Source: Thermosporothrix hazakensis (GTDB taxonomy: Bacteria > Chloroflexota > Ktedonobacteria > Ktedonobacterales > Ktedonobacteraceae). Taken from it: a stretch of DNA of 64,000 bases. Of the stretch, positions 1 through 8,489 are shown piece by piece. Both the position numbers and the translations under genes were made by a program. Location of the stretch: NCBI RefSeq assembly GCF_003253565.1, contig NZ_QKUF01000015.1:1-64000 (forward strand). The letters are read 5' to 3'. Under the pieces are notes generated by a model that was not told the DNA's origin, did no database searches, and saw nothing but the letters and a program-made list of their open reading frames with translations. The first letter of the stretch is position 1. Each line of letters opens with the position of its first letter.

Positions 1-305
1 TACTTTCTTTCAGTAAACGGCTCCCCGTGGTACCACCTTCTTTCGCTGTTGCCTCTCGGCAACAACCTCTGTGGGCTACCTTACAGGTCGCTCATATGCC
101 CGATCACGGGGGCATCCGGCGAGGTCTACTCTCACGGCGGCTCACTCCATTATTTTCACCAAGCCGGCCAGTGATTTCTTCTCGCGGCTTCCGGGTCTTT
201 TTCACAGGATCTTCACATGTGGGCTTTCCACCAGCCGCCCGCTCTCTGGAATGGAACGTTTCCTGTTACTCGTCCCTTCATCGCTTTTCACTATTCGCTT
301 TTGTT
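1..305 (-). promoter_or_regulatory. T-box riboswitch leader, probable lysine specifier (truncated at window edge)
   Basis: Read on the minus strand, positions 39-24 carry the T-box core AGGTGGTACCACGG that pairs with the uncharged tRNA acceptor end. Further upstream, stem I has the loop-E element AGTA (about 229-226), an apical GGTGGAAAGCCC region, and on the 3' side GAA-A-AAG-A at 203-196. By analogy with the glyQS leader (GAA-A-GGC-A) the specifier would be AAG, lysine. A GGAGTGAGC-type stretch follows at about 155-140. The transcript runs off the left edge, so the terminator and the regulated gene are not visible; a lysyl-tRNA synthetase or a lysine uptake or biosynthesis gene would fit. 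T-box identity is certain from the core; the specifier is inferred by eye. Confidence 0.88.
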
Positions 306-312
306 AGTGTTA

Positions 313-342
313 CTTATACCATGAGTGATAGGAGGCTGTCAA
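313..342 (-). promoter_or_regulatory. Promoter of the T-box leader
   Basis: Minus strand: -35 TTGACA at 342-337, an 18-bp spacer and -10 TATAAG at 318-313. Transcription would begin near 305, directly ahead of T-box stem I. Confidence 0.75.
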
Positions 343-403
343 GCCCCTTTCTTTTTTTCCCCTCAATATACTCATTCGCAGGCTCACAACCCTCTATGCA
401 CGC

Positions 404-796
404 CTATTTCAGATTCTGTCCGGTGATATGCTGCACCCTGACATAGAGCACCACGCGGGGGTCTCCAGGATTGCGCCAGGGCATCCCATACCTCTCGGCA
501 AGCTCATTAAAGAGAGAAGCGTCAGGATCTTCTTCAATCCGCTCTACCACACCGCGAAACTCTGCATGGATATATGGGTTATCGAGATCATTGATTGAAA
601 TAGCGACACGCGGATCACGCTTGATATTCGCGTATTTCTTGCGATCTTTTGTATGCGTAAATTTAATATACTCTCCATCCCAAAGGAACCACATCGGCGA
701 AGACTGCGGCGCCCCATCGGGGCCAAGTGTTGCAAGGTGAGCCAGGGCCTTCGAGTTCAGAATCTTTTGTACCTTCGGGTTGTTTATATCGATCAT
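404..796 (-). CDS. PPOX-class (F420/flavin-dependent) split-barrel protein
   Basis: This 130-residue protein has the pyridoxamine-5'-phosphate-oxidase-like split barrel. It shows the usual opening (ALAHLATLGPDGAPQSSPMWF), a central IKRDPRVAISI strand and a late GDPRVVLYVRV strand. Families of this size in actinobacteria and Chloroflexota bind F420 or flavin and reduce or oxidise small molecules; the substrate cannot be told. A ribosome site AAAGGA precedes the ATG. A paralogue lies at 40148-40570. The gene ends about 60 bp before the promoter of the T-box leader on the same strand and is probably a separate unit. Confidence 0.85.
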   Translation of the reverse strand: MIDINNPKVQKILNSKALAHLATLGPDGAPQSSPMWFLWDGEYIKFTHTKDRKKYANIKRDPRVAISINDLDNPYIHAEFRGVVERIEEDPDASLFNELAERYGMPWRNPGDPRVVLYVRVQHITGQNLK

Positions 797-890
797 TAGC
801 CATTTTCCTTTCTCCGTTTCCGGCGCCTTTTAAGCCGGCCCACAGGAGAAAACAGCGACCCGCTCACGGTTTATTCCCGCTCGACGTATT

Positions 891-2114
891 CTAGCGCGTG
901 CTTTTCTTGAAAGATCGCATCTCACTTACAGCCAATTTCCAGCGAACGAGCGCATCCGCATGATAATCGCGTAGACGCTCATAGACACTCTCACCCATAG
1001 CATGTGATGGCGTGCCATTGTAATCAGTTACCAGTTGTGGATAGGCACAGATAGTGCTCCGAGACGTAGAGGAGACAAACCAGGCCCGAGCAATCCAGCC
1101 AATCTGACGCGCATCCAGATAGTCAAAAAGCATGTTCACAAAGTCGGCTTTGCAATTGTACTGGCCAAATGCTGTAATCAACAACGGATAACGATCCGCG
1201 AACTGGCCGAAATGGTCGGTCCAGAAGGAAGGCATTTTATCGCTCGCGTTGTTAGAGGGATGGCTGCTGTAAAGGACATTGGTTCCTTCCAGCGCGTACA
1301 TGGAAAGCTGCTTCAGGCTATACCCACCATTGGTGCCATTTGCAATCACCAGATTCCGGGCTCCCGTTTTGCGAATCGTTTCCAGCAAGGTCTGCATCCC
1401 CACTGCCTGGTAGGAAAAGAGCTTGAAGCAGCCGCAATAATGCACCCTGACCTCATCCCCCACGATCATACAGCCGAATTTCCAGCAGGACCCCTGCTGA
1501 TACGAGATACCGGGCTCATCATAGAGCTCGAAAAGCACGTTGGAATAGTCCTTGTAGGTCTGCGCCACCTGTTCCCAGAACGGCACCGCATCGGTATCGG
1601 GCATTTGCTGTTCTGCACCTGCGCCGCCAACCTGTCCACCCGCACCGGACCAGTGCAGGTTCAGAATGACATTCAATCCGAGTGCTGTCAGATCGTCAAC
1701 CAGACGGTGCACAAATGCTCGATACCCCGCCGCCGTACAGGTCGAAATTTTCATATCGCCCTTCAGCCAGAAATTCTGAGAAAGCGGCACCCGAACCGTA
1801 TTTCCTCCCCAATATCTCCCGTCTTTGATATCGGCCACATTGGGCACAGGGACACCCATCAAGGCAAGATGCGAACGATCATAAGGGCTCTGCTTGCCTG
1901 TACAATCAAGTTCTGGCCCTGAACGCGTGATACCATGAAAGAGATAGGGCTTCCCACTGGCATCCAGCACCTGATTTCCCAGAATGGTATAAGGGCCTCT
2001 TGCCAGGGCCTCATAGGGGGTCATAGTCTCCGCGTGAGCCTCGCCGGCAGCAAATACGGGCAACACACAGCCAAGCACCAGCACAACACGCAGTAGAGCA
2101 TGAGCAACAGACAT
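891..2114 (-). CDS. Secreted glycoside hydrolase family 5-like protein with substituted nucleophile
   Basis: A 407-residue protein with an N-terminal signal peptide (hydrophobic 6-22, AEA-type site near 28) and a GH5 (cellulase clan A) TIM barrel. Visible are NVILNLHWSGAGG near 148-160 and the acid/base glutamate in FELYDEP (E200). The strand that normally ends in the nucleophile (E-F/Y-G) reads LLITAFGQYN, so residue 315 is Ala (codon GCA at 1172-1170) where Glu is expected; GAA to GCA is a single-base change. GH5 enzymes hydrolyse beta-glucans and related polysaccharides outside the cell. Without the nucleophile ordinary retaining hydrolysis should fail, so this may be a binding protein, a decayed enzyme, or a sequencing error. 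A strong GGAGGAGG site precedes the ATG. Confidence 0.8.
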   Translation of the reverse strand: MSVAHALLRVVLVLGCVLPVFAAGEAHAETMTPYEALARGPYTILGNQVLDASGKPYLFHGITRSGPELDCTGKQSPYDRSHLALMGVPVPNVADIKDGRYWGGNTVRVPLSQNFWLKGDMKISTCTAAGYRAFVHRLVDDLTALGLNVILNLHWSGAGGQVGGAGAEQQMPDTDAVPFWEQVAQTYKDYSNVLFELYDEPGISYQQGSCWKFGCMIVGDEVRVHYCGCFKLFSYQAVGMQTLLETIRKTGARNLVIANGTNGGYSLKQLSMYALEGTNVLYSSHPSNNASDKMPSFWTDHFGQFADRYPLLITAFGQYNCKADFVNMLFDYLDARQIGWIARAWFVSSTSRSTICAYPQLVTDYNGTPSHAMGESVYERLRDYHADALVRWKLAVSEMRSFKKSTR

Positions 2115-2326
2115 GTTTTCCTCCTCCCCACCTGCTTACCACACCATTGAGTTTCTTTCCGGAAACAACTCTGCCAAAGGAGAAACGGATGTTACATTCA
2201 CTATAACGCTTTCTCCGCTTTTTGAAAATGGGAAGAGTACTTTCCGGGGAAGAGAGCCCCCTTGCACGTTCACAGATCTGGAAGATACTATGTAGAAGAG
2301 ATCTTTCAATACGATAACCAGCGTCT

Positions 2327-3130
2327 ATGAGACAGATATATTTCACTCGCTCTATCACAATACAGGGAAAACGCGTTCGCTATCAGGTCATAGGCAGTGG
2401 AGAGCCAGTTATTCTCGTGCATGGTCTGGCGGCCTCTTCTCTCTGGTGGCGGCGCAACATTCCAGCGCTTGCGCGTCATTACCGGGTCTATATTCTCGAC
2501 CTCCCGGGATTTGGTAGTATGCGCGCAAAGGCTAACGCAATCACCCTCGCAGAAGCCACTGAATGGCTACAGACGTGGATGCAGCATGTCCACATTCAGC
2601 GCGCTCACTTTATCGGTCATTCTATGGGTGGGCTGATCTGCATTCGCTTTGCTGCTCGCTATCCAGAGCAGGTTGCAAGCCTCGTGCTGGTCGCGCCCTC
2701 GGTGCTGTTTCATCAGACCAGCATTCGCGCGAATATCCTTCCGATGCTCGCCTTTCTGACCCATCTTTCACCGGCCTTCTTCCCGATTGTGTGCTATGAT
2801 TTCCTTCGGGCAGGGCCACGCACAACACTCCGCTTCGCCCGCGAACTCTTGTCTATGAATGTGCGCCAGGATATGCAACGCCTACGCGTGCCAACGCTTC
2901 TTATCTGGGGAGAAAAAGATACCCTTGTGCCCTCGATTTTTGCCCCGCTGGCACAACACCTTATTCATGAATCGCGTCTCGTCCTCTTGCGCAATGCCGG
3001 TCATGCCTGTATGTTTGAACAATCCAGATCCTTCAATGCCGCCGTCCTCTCCTTCCTCCATGCGCAAACACAGACACAGGAAAGAAACCACACAGAGAAG
3101 AACGTAACGTTTCCGCTATTGGATTCGTGA
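2327..3130 (+). CDS. Alpha/beta hydrolase
   Basis: A 267-residue alpha/beta-hydrolase-fold enzyme. It has the oxyanion strand VILVHGLAASSLWW, the nucleophile elbow GHSMGG (S99), the acid in IWGEKDTLVPS and the His in NAGHACMFE, so the triad is complete. It lacks a signal peptide and is probably cytoplasmic. The family includes esterases, C-C bond hydrolases and haloperoxidase-like enzymes; the substrate is unknown. It is divergent from the GH5 gene and followed at once by the small gene at 3199, probably as one transcript. Confidence 0.85.
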   Translation: MRQIYFTRSITIQGKRVRYQVIGSGEPVILVHGLAASSLWWRRNIPALARHYRVYILDLPGFGSMRAKANAITLAEATEWLQTWMQHVHIQRAHFIGHSMGGLICIRFAARYPEQVASLVLVAPSVLFHQTSIRANILPMLAFLTHLSPAFFPIVCYDFLRAGPRTTLRFARELLSMNVRQDMQRLRVPTLLIWGEKDTLVPSIFAPLAQHLIHESRLVLLRNAGHACMFEQSRSFNAAVLSFLHAQTQTQERNHTEKNVTFPLLDS

Positions 3131-3198
3131 CACCCATGTTGATACAACACAGAAGTTCGGAAATCAGACAAGAAGTAGCAGAGAGGAGGTTTTCAGTT

Positions 3199-3483
3199 AT
3201 GAATAGACCTCAAGAAGAGAGAGTTACCAATACCAGCAATACGTACTTTGACCTGGTAAGCGTGCTGTATCACGCACTTGAAGGGGCAAAGACATACGCC
3301 ATCTACGCGCAAGATGCACAGCGCGATGGAGATCAGGAACTGGCCCAATTCTTCTATCAGGCCCAACAGGATCAGGTCCGATGTGCAGAAAACGCCAAGC
3401 AGATACTTGCTCGCCGCACATCACCGGCTGCTACGGCCTCAGCAGGTATCCCCCGCTCACAGGGGACGGCCCCTCAAAGCTAA
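3199..3483 (+). CDS. Small helical protein of unknown function
   Basis: I start this gene at the ATG at 3199 because GAGAGGAGG lies 10 bases upstream; an upstream in-frame ATG at 3136 region has no such site. The 94-residue product is mostly helical (YFDLVSVLYHALEGAKTYAIYAQDA followed by a second amphipathic helix) with a low-complexity Ala/Thr/Pro tail. The paired helices with regularly placed acidic and Gln residues resemble half of a ferritin-like bundle, but no complete metal site is visible, so no function is assigned. A hairpin terminator follows 14 bp after the stop. Confidence 0.65.
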   Translation: MNRPQEERVTNTSNTYFDLVSVLYHALEGAKTYAIYAQDAQRDGDQELAQFFYQAQQDQVRCAENAKQILARRTSPAATASAGIPRSQGTAPQS

Positions 3484-3496
3484 GCTCATACAATAC

Positions 3497-3543
3497 AAAA
3501 GGAGAGCAGGCCCGCTTCATATCAGGCTTGCTCTCCTTTTTTG
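3497..3543. terminator. Hairpin terminator
   Basis: AAAAGGAGAGCA (3497-3508) pairs with TGCTCTCCTTTT (3529-3540) and is followed by TTTTTT on the plus strand and preceded by A-tract on the left. It can end the 3199 gene and also the convergent 3552-4658 gene. Confidence 0.85.
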
Positions 3544-3551
3544 TTCTCGAC

Positions 3552-4658
3552 TTAGCTTTCCTGTGGTGGTTGCTGTGGCTGAGATGGTCTGGCTGTCTGC
3601 TCTCCTGATGGAGGCGTCTGCGGCACCTGCCGAAGCGTCTGTTCTTCGGCAGAAGGCTGAGGTGCCTGCCTGACCGTCTGTTCTCCTGTATAGTGAGGCG
3701 TCTGTGGCGGTACCTGCCTGACCGTTTGCTCTTCAACAGGAGGCTGAGGTGCGGGGGGCGCTTGTCTGACTGTCTGTTCCCCTGTATAGTGGGGGGTCTG
3801 TGGCGGTACCTGCCGAATCGTCTGCTCTCCCGATGGTGTTTGCATCTCTCCTGTCGCGGGCTGTTTCGGAAACTCGTTCGTCGGATACTGTGGTGCCGGG
3901 TAGCCATACGGCTGCTGCTGAGCGCCTCCTGGATACTGAACCTGCGCCTGTTGCGGATATGCTCCCGAAGGCGTCCCCTGCTGATACTCACCAGTCGGAT
4001 ATTGTGGTGCAGGATAGCCGCCATACAACTGCTGTGACGGTTGCTGTCCCGTTTGATAAGGAGGATAGCCATACGGCTGCTGCGGATACCCACCGGTCTG
4101 ATGCTGCGGATACATACCCGGCGCACCTGCGGGCTGTTTCGGCAAGATATGCCAGACCCCGGCTGCTGCAATCGCCAGCATGCCAATCAGCGAGATGTAG
4201 CCACCTGCCTGCCAGACAAGAGACAGAGAGACAGCCCCAAACAAGCCATAGGAGGCGGTTGAAAGGATCTCGGTAATTGCCTGAGATACCAATGGCGAGA
4301 TCAAGGCCTGAAAGATCGCCCCGATGAGGCCCAGAATAATCAGAGCGATTACCCCTCGCTTCACCTGGACCTCCAGCGGCCACCTGGAACCAAAGGGATT
4401 CTCACTCAATACCAGACGCGTGGCAATAAAGATAGCCGCCAGGGCGAAAATCACGTTCAACCAGAGCAGCCCATTGATAGCCGACAGTTGAAGCGCGGTC
4501 AAGGCCTGCGATTGGAACGGAGAGCCCTCCTGAGCCTGCCCCGTGCCTGCCTGAATGGCAGCAAAAGGAATGAAAAAGAAAGTGATCAGCGCCAGGACAG
4601 CGCCTCCTATCGCAACCAGGAATGGAATATTTTTCGGTAACAGGAACTTATTAAACAT
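3552..4658 (-). CDS. Four-TM membrane protein with EQTxRQ repeat tail
   Basis: A 368-residue protein with four hydrophobic segments at about 13-38, 58-84, 104-130 and 150-170, ending LPKQPAG. A long Pro/Gln/Tyr-rich tail follows, first with GYP-type repeats, then with six EQTxRQ motifs in a period close to 16 residues (3585-3827). The first part aligns by eye with the upstream gene at 4734-5561 (IPFLVAIGGAVLALITFFFIPFAAIQA against TYLFAGAGAIIGLIAFLFMPFAQMQV; both end TM4 in LPKxP), so the two are tandem paralogues. Low-complexity cytoplasmic tails of this sort often mediate protein contacts, but I recognise no named family and assign no function. Probably transcribed with its paralogue, 75 bp upstream. 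Confidence 0.75.
   Translation of the reverse strand: MFNKFLLPKNIPFLVAIGGAVLALITFFFIPFAAIQAGTGQAQEGSPFQSQALTALQLSAINGLLWLNVIFALAAIFIATRLVLSENPFGSRWPLEVQVKRGVIALIILGLIGAIFQALISPLVSQAITEILSTASYGLFGAVSLSLVWQAGGYISLIGMLAIAAAGVWHILPKQPAGAPGMYPQHQTGGYPQQPYGYPPYQTGQQPSQQLYGGYPAPQYPTGEYQQGTPSGAYPQQAQVQYPGGAQQQPYGYPAPQYPTNEFPKQPATGEMQTPSGEQTIRQVPPQTPHYTGEQTVRQAPPAPQPPVEEQTVRQVPPQTPHYTGEQTVRQAPQPSAEEQTLRQVPQTPPSGEQTARPSQPQQPPQES
3585..3827 (-). repeat. Tandem in-gene repeats encoding EQTxRQ motifs
   Basis: Six copies of EQT(I/V/L/A)R(Q/P) with a core period of 16 codons. The unit EQTVRQVPPQTPHYTG is nearly duplicated. The repeated DNA generates spurious antisense reading frames here. Confidence 0.85.
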
Positions 4659-4733
4659 GGCAGCGCTCCTCTCTACACGGCGTTAGCAGTTTCTCTTGTG
4701 CCTGTTTCATCCTCTTCGTATCCTTCAACATAG

Positions 4734-5561
4734 CTACTGTTGTCCACCTTGAGGAGGCTGATTCGGCTGTGGCGGATAGGGATACTGGGGCGGCTGATTA
4801 CCAGTATTATACTGCTGCATCGGTGGTTGATTCCCGGTATTATATTGTTGTGCCGGTGGTTGATTCCCGGTATTGTACTGCGGGGGATAGTTTCCAGTGT
4901 TGTACTGCTGCACCGGCGGCTGATTCCCGGTGTTGTACTGTGGGGGATAGTTTCCAGTGTTGTACTGTGGCGGGATCGGACCAGTCGGCGGCGGATATGC
5001 TCCCGGATACGACTGTCCCGGCGCTACCTGCTGCGGCATTTTTGGCAGGCGCTTATAGGCCTCCCAACCTGCACAGCCAATGACAACCAGCATTGCCAGC
5101 AGGAAAATCCAGGCACCCACACCGAAGCTGAAGGAGCCAGGAATTTGAGCAGGGCTTCCCAGAGCGCCACCCAGTGAAATGGATTTCGCAGCGGAAATCA
5201 CGATAATCTCAACGATAATGCTCAGGAGAGCCGCGCCAATGATGGCATACAGGGTCCAACTCACCTGCTTCTCAACGGGTGCGGCAACCTGCTTGCCCAG
5301 GGGTTGCGCGCTGTAGATCAAGCGCCCCAGAGCAAGCAGCACCAGCAGCACCAGCAGAAAGGCAAGCCAGATTGCTGCGTTCGTTGAAGCAAGCAAGGTT
5401 GTATTAATGCCAACCGCAGGAAGGGATATTGAAAAGGCACCTCCTGTTGCCTTGACCTGCATTTGAGCAAATGGCATGAATAAGAATGCTATCAGTCCGA
5501 TAATGGCACCAGCGCCTGCAAAAAGGTAGGTACGGTTCGAGGGAACAGTTAATGCATCCAT
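4734..5561 (-). CDS. Four-TM membrane protein with YNTGN repeat tail
   Basis: I start at the ATG at 5561 (MDALTVPSNR), preceded by AGAAAGG, because this matches the N-terminus of the paralogue at 4658; an earlier in-frame start at 5633 would add 24 hydrophilic residues. The 275-residue product has four membrane segments at about 11-36, 54-82, 98-122 and 143-165, and a Pro/Gln/Tyr/Asn-rich tail with six YNTGN copies. It is first of the pair of paralogues and presumably shares their membrane role. No catalytic motif is visible. Confidence 0.75.
   Translation of the reverse strand: MDALTVPSNRTYLFAGAGAIIGLIAFLFMPFAQMQVKATGGAFSISLPAVGINTTLLASTNAAIWLAFLLVLLVLLALGRLIYSAQPLGKQVAAPVEKQVSWTLYAIIGAALLSIIVEIIVISAAKSISLGGALGSPAQIPGSFSFGVGAWIFLLAMLVVIGCAGWEAYKRLPKMPQQVAPGQSYPGAYPPPTGPIPPQYNTGNYPPQYNTGNQPPVQQYNTGNYPPQYNTGNQPPAQQYNTGNQPPMQQYNTGNQPPQYPYPPQPNQPPQGGQQ
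4797..4967 (-). repeat. Tandem in-gene repeats encoding YNTGN motifs
   Basis: Six copies of the codon block for QYNTGN(Y/Q)PP, spaced 9 or 11 codons apart, with high nucleotide identity between copies. Such repeats can expand or contract by slippage. Confidence 0.85.
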
Positions 5562-5826
5562 TAAACCTATAACCTTTCTAAGAGGATAATCACCTCTTGG
5601 AGATGAAAGTTGAATGGTGTCCCGAATTGTCAATTAAAGTCTATCAGGAGAGATAGGAAAAAACAAAGAAATTCCAGTAGGATGATTATATAATAAAGCA
5701 TGCAATTCAATCAATATAAAAACTCACAAGAAAACAATGAAAAACTCCGCATGTTTTGCATTGAAAAACACACGGAGTCTTTAAATACAGTCTGTTTTAC
5801 GAGGCTTAGAAGAAAGGTCCATCCTC

Positions 5827-6540
5827 TCAAGCAGAAGTGGATGTTACAGCACTATGAGCAAGAAAGCCCATATCCTCGAAAAGCGTGCTCTCTGGCACCG
5901 TGATCCCATAAGCACGCAAGAGAGCAGCCGCCTGGCTTATAGCCTGTCCAAATGCTCCCTGAGCAAGCAATTGCAGAATCTCCGACGCAAAGTAGTCCCC
6001 GAAAAAGCGATCACGCTCATCATATGATACCTGATGCTGGCGCAAATACACGCGCACCACAGCCGCAAGTTGAAGGTAGTGCTCATAAGCAGGGGGAAAC
6101 TGCTGTTCCAGTTGCTGCCGTATGCGTTTCGCTAAACTCGGGCTGGCTCCCTCGGTTGAAACAGCGATCGTCAACTGTCCACGCCGCAGAATGGAGGGAA
6201 CAATAAACGTGCAGCGAGCCGGTACATCCACGATATTGACCTGTTGCCCTCGTTCCTGCGTCTCCTGCCAGATATCCTCAATCTGTTGCGAGTCATTTGT
6301 AGCCGCCACCACAACAAAGGCAGTCGCAAGATCACCCCGCTCATACACCTTTTGCCGCCAGACAATCTCTGACCGCTCTGCCATTTCCTGCAAGGGCGTA
6401 CAGAGTTCAGGGGCAATCACTGTGACATGAGCACCACAGGAGACAAGCGCCTGCGTTTTCTCAGCGGCAACTGTATTACCGCCGACAACAATAACCGAGC
6501 GTTGCCGCACATCAAGCATTACCGGATAATACTTCGGCAT
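5827..6540 (-). CDS. Precorrin-2 dehydrogenase / sirohydrochlorin ferrochelatase (siroheme synthase)
   Basis: A 237-residue protein like Met8p and the N-terminal half of CysG. It opens with YYPVMLDVRQRSVIVVGGNT, a Rossmann NAD site (VVGGNTVAAEKTQALVSCGAHVTVIAP), then has VVAATND and the family signature VDVPARCTFIVPSILRRGQLTIAVSTEGASP. It oxidises precorrin-2 and inserts iron to give siroheme. It lies 109 bp downstream of the sulfite reductase gene on the same strand, which uses siroheme, so the two form a functional unit. The SAM-dependent uroporphyrinogen methyltransferase part of CysG is not fused here. Confidence 0.92.
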   Translation of the reverse strand: MPKYYPVMLDVRQRSVIVVGGNTVAAEKTQALVSCGAHVTVIAPELCTPLQEMAERSEIVWRQKVYERGDLATAFVVVAATNDSQQIEDIWQETQERGQQVNIVDVPARCTFIVPSILRRGQLTIAVSTEGASPSLAKRIRQQLEQQFPPAYEHYLQLAAVVRVYLRQHQVSYDERDRFFGDYFASEILQLLAQGAFGQAISQAAALLRAYGITVPESTLFEDMGFLAHSAVTSTSA

Positions 6541-6649
6541 AACCTACCTCTTCCTTCTCTAAAGGATTGTTCAAAAAAATAACCCGTACAGAGGCACCCC
6601 TTTGTACCTCCAATACGAGCCCGGGTAGGAGAGGCTACGTTGCCTGACC

Positions 6650-8392
6650 TCAAGCTGTGGCAACTGTTGTACGTTCGCGTAACCGCTCAATACCGACCCT
6701 GTGGCAAAAGTCGCCAAAGCTTTCTTCTCGTTGGCGCTCTTGCTTCCACAACGCCAGCACTGGCTGAAGCGTGGCCGGAATATTCTTCAGCGGAACAGAG
6801 GCAGCATAGAGGACATTCAAGCGAGTACCCGCCTGATCACCACCAATATATACGTTGTAGAGATCCTTTGAACGCCCGACCAGGCCAATATCACCCATAT
6901 ACGGGCGGGCACATCCATTCGGGCAGCCGGTCATGCGAATACTGATCGGCTCACCAGCAAGACCAAGTTCCTCTAAGGAAGTCTCAATCTCCTTGACAAG
7001 CTCCGGTAAGACACGCTCCGACTCGGCAACAGCAAGGCCGCAGGTTGGCAACGCCGGGCAGGCCATCGCAAAGCGATACGCACCGATAGCGGCGGGGTCA
7101 GTTACAATGCCATAGCGCTTGAGCATCGCTTCGACCTCGTCTCGCTGCGCTTCCTCAATATCAGTCAGTAGTATGTTTTGTTGAGGAGTCAGACGAACGC
7201 CCGGGCGAAAATGCGCGACAACCTCACGCAAGCCGGTCTTCACCTGCGCCGTCTCAGTATCTCTGACACGCCCGTTCTCTATATGCAGTCCCAGGAACCA
7301 GCGACCATCTGCCTGCTGCTGCCAGCCTAGATGATCCTCGATCGCATGTAATTCGACAGGACTCGGCGGAGCAAGTGTAAAGCCAAGCCGCCGCTCAACC
7401 TCGTCCCGAAACCAATCAATACCACGCTCATCAACCACATATTTCATACGAGCGTGTTTACGGTTCTTGCGATCTCCATAATCGCGCTGCACGGTGAGAA
7501 TTGCTTCAGCAATAGCAACAACGGTATCAGTGCTGGCATCACAGAGCGGCGTTCCCAGACGCGGGAATGTCTCGCTCTTCCCGTGCGTCATGCCCATACC
7601 GCCACCGATCACCACAGTAAAACCAATCAACTTATCCCCATCAAGTCGTGCGATCAGGCCGATATCCTGCGTGTACACATCAATACAGTTATCTCCTGGG
7701 AAGGCGATTCCTACTTTGAACTTTCGAGGGAGATAGGTCGGGCCGTACATAGGCTCTACTTCGTCAGGGCTCTCAATGATGTGCGTTTTCTTTCCATCAA
7801 CCCAGATTTCAGAATATGCCCTGCTGCGTGGAGCCAGATGCATAGCAAGACGATGTGCGAACTCCTGTACCCGTGCTTGCGCCCTCGACGAGGTAGGAGC
7901 AGGACAAGCCATCACGTTTCGGTTCACATCCCCACAGGCCGCCAGCGTTGAAAGCAGCGCCTTATTAATATCGTGAATGGTCTGATGCAGGTTCTCTTTC
8001 AGGATGCCGTGAAGCTGAATACTCTGTCTGGTTGTAAAGCGCAAGGTGCCATTGCCATAGCGGTCTGCAAGTTCATCCTGAACCAGATACTGTTCAGGAG
8101 TTAAGACACCACCTGGAATGCGCGAACGCACCATAAACTGATAGGCCTTCTCGGCCCGAGCCGCCTTGCGGACCTGACGCAGGTCACGATCATCCTGCTG
8201 GTAAATACCATGAAACTTGATAAGCTGAATCTGGTCTTCCGTAAAGTGTGAGGTCGGTTCGGCCAATTCTTCAGCGATTTTGCCCCGCAACAGATGGCTA
8301 TTCACCTTGATCTGCTCTACCTTACTCCCCTCTCCCGGCCCAAGCGCTTTCAAATGGCTGTTCTCTGATCCCGAGTGTTCAGACGCAGTCAT
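6650..8392 (-). CDS. cysI: Assimilatory sulfite (nitrite/sulfite) reductase hemoprotein
   Basis: A 580-residue siroheme/[4Fe-4S] reductase of CysI type. It has the two ferredoxin-like half domains, the N-terminal RFTTRQSIQLHGI motif, the substrate-side GDVNRNVMACP motif, and the cluster ligands C-x5-C (CPALPTC) and C-x3-C (CPNGC) around residues 435-490. It reduces sulfite to sulfide for cysteine synthesis; a nitrite reductase of the same superfamily cannot be fully excluded, though the CysI-like N-terminus and full length favour sulfite. No flavoprotein subunit (cysJ) is nearby, so the electron donor may be ferredoxin. Expression is probably controlled by the dyad at 8490-8512. Confidence 0.9.
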   Translation of the reverse strand: MTASEHSGSENSHLKALGPGEGSKVEQIKVNSHLLRGKIAEELAEPTSHFTEDQIQLIKFHGIYQQDDRDLRQVRKAARAEKAYQFMVRSRIPGGVLTPEQYLVQDELADRYGNGTLRFTTRQSIQLHGILKENLHQTIHDINKALLSTLAACGDVNRNVMACPAPTSSRAQARVQEFAHRLAMHLAPRSRAYSEIWVDGKKTHIIESPDEVEPMYGPTYLPRKFKVGIAFPGDNCIDVYTQDIGLIARLDGDKLIGFTVVIGGGMGMTHGKSETFPRLGTPLCDASTDTVVAIAEAILTVQRDYGDRKNRKHARMKYVVDERGIDWFRDEVERRLGFTLAPPSPVELHAIEDHLGWQQQADGRWFLGLHIENGRVRDTETAQVKTGLREVVAHFRPGVRLTPQQNILLTDIEEAQRDEVEAMLKRYGIVTDPAAIGAYRFAMACPALPTCGLAVAESERVLPELVKEIETSLEELGLAGEPISIRMTGCPNGCARPYMGDIGLVGRSKDLYNVYIGGDQAGTRLNVLYAASVPLKNIPATLQPVLALWKQERQREESFGDFCHRVGIERLRERTTVATA

Positions 8393-8489
8393 GGCACCTC
8401 CTCATATCGCCTCTGCTGGCATTGCGCAATTCTATCGAACAGTAACAGCACGCTGTCCAGTTCTTGCAAGAACTTGTGTTTTTGTGATA

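Noticed and set aside
27..446. Plus-strand frame of 139 codons at the left end
   Set aside because: It runs antisense to the T-box leader and its promoter, has no ribosome site, and looks like no protein family.
1035..1922. 295-codon plus-strand frame opposite the GH5 gene
   Set aside because: Shadow of the GH5 coding frame; composition rich in His/Arg/Ile without domain signals.
3431..4186. 251-codon minus-strand frame across the repeats
   Set aside because: Arises from the repeated DNA in another frame of the 3552-4658 gene; Arg/His/Ser-rich with no fold.
3585..4967. Possible CRISPR-like or satellite repeats
   Set aside because: The repeats are in frame inside two membrane-protein genes and lack spacers.
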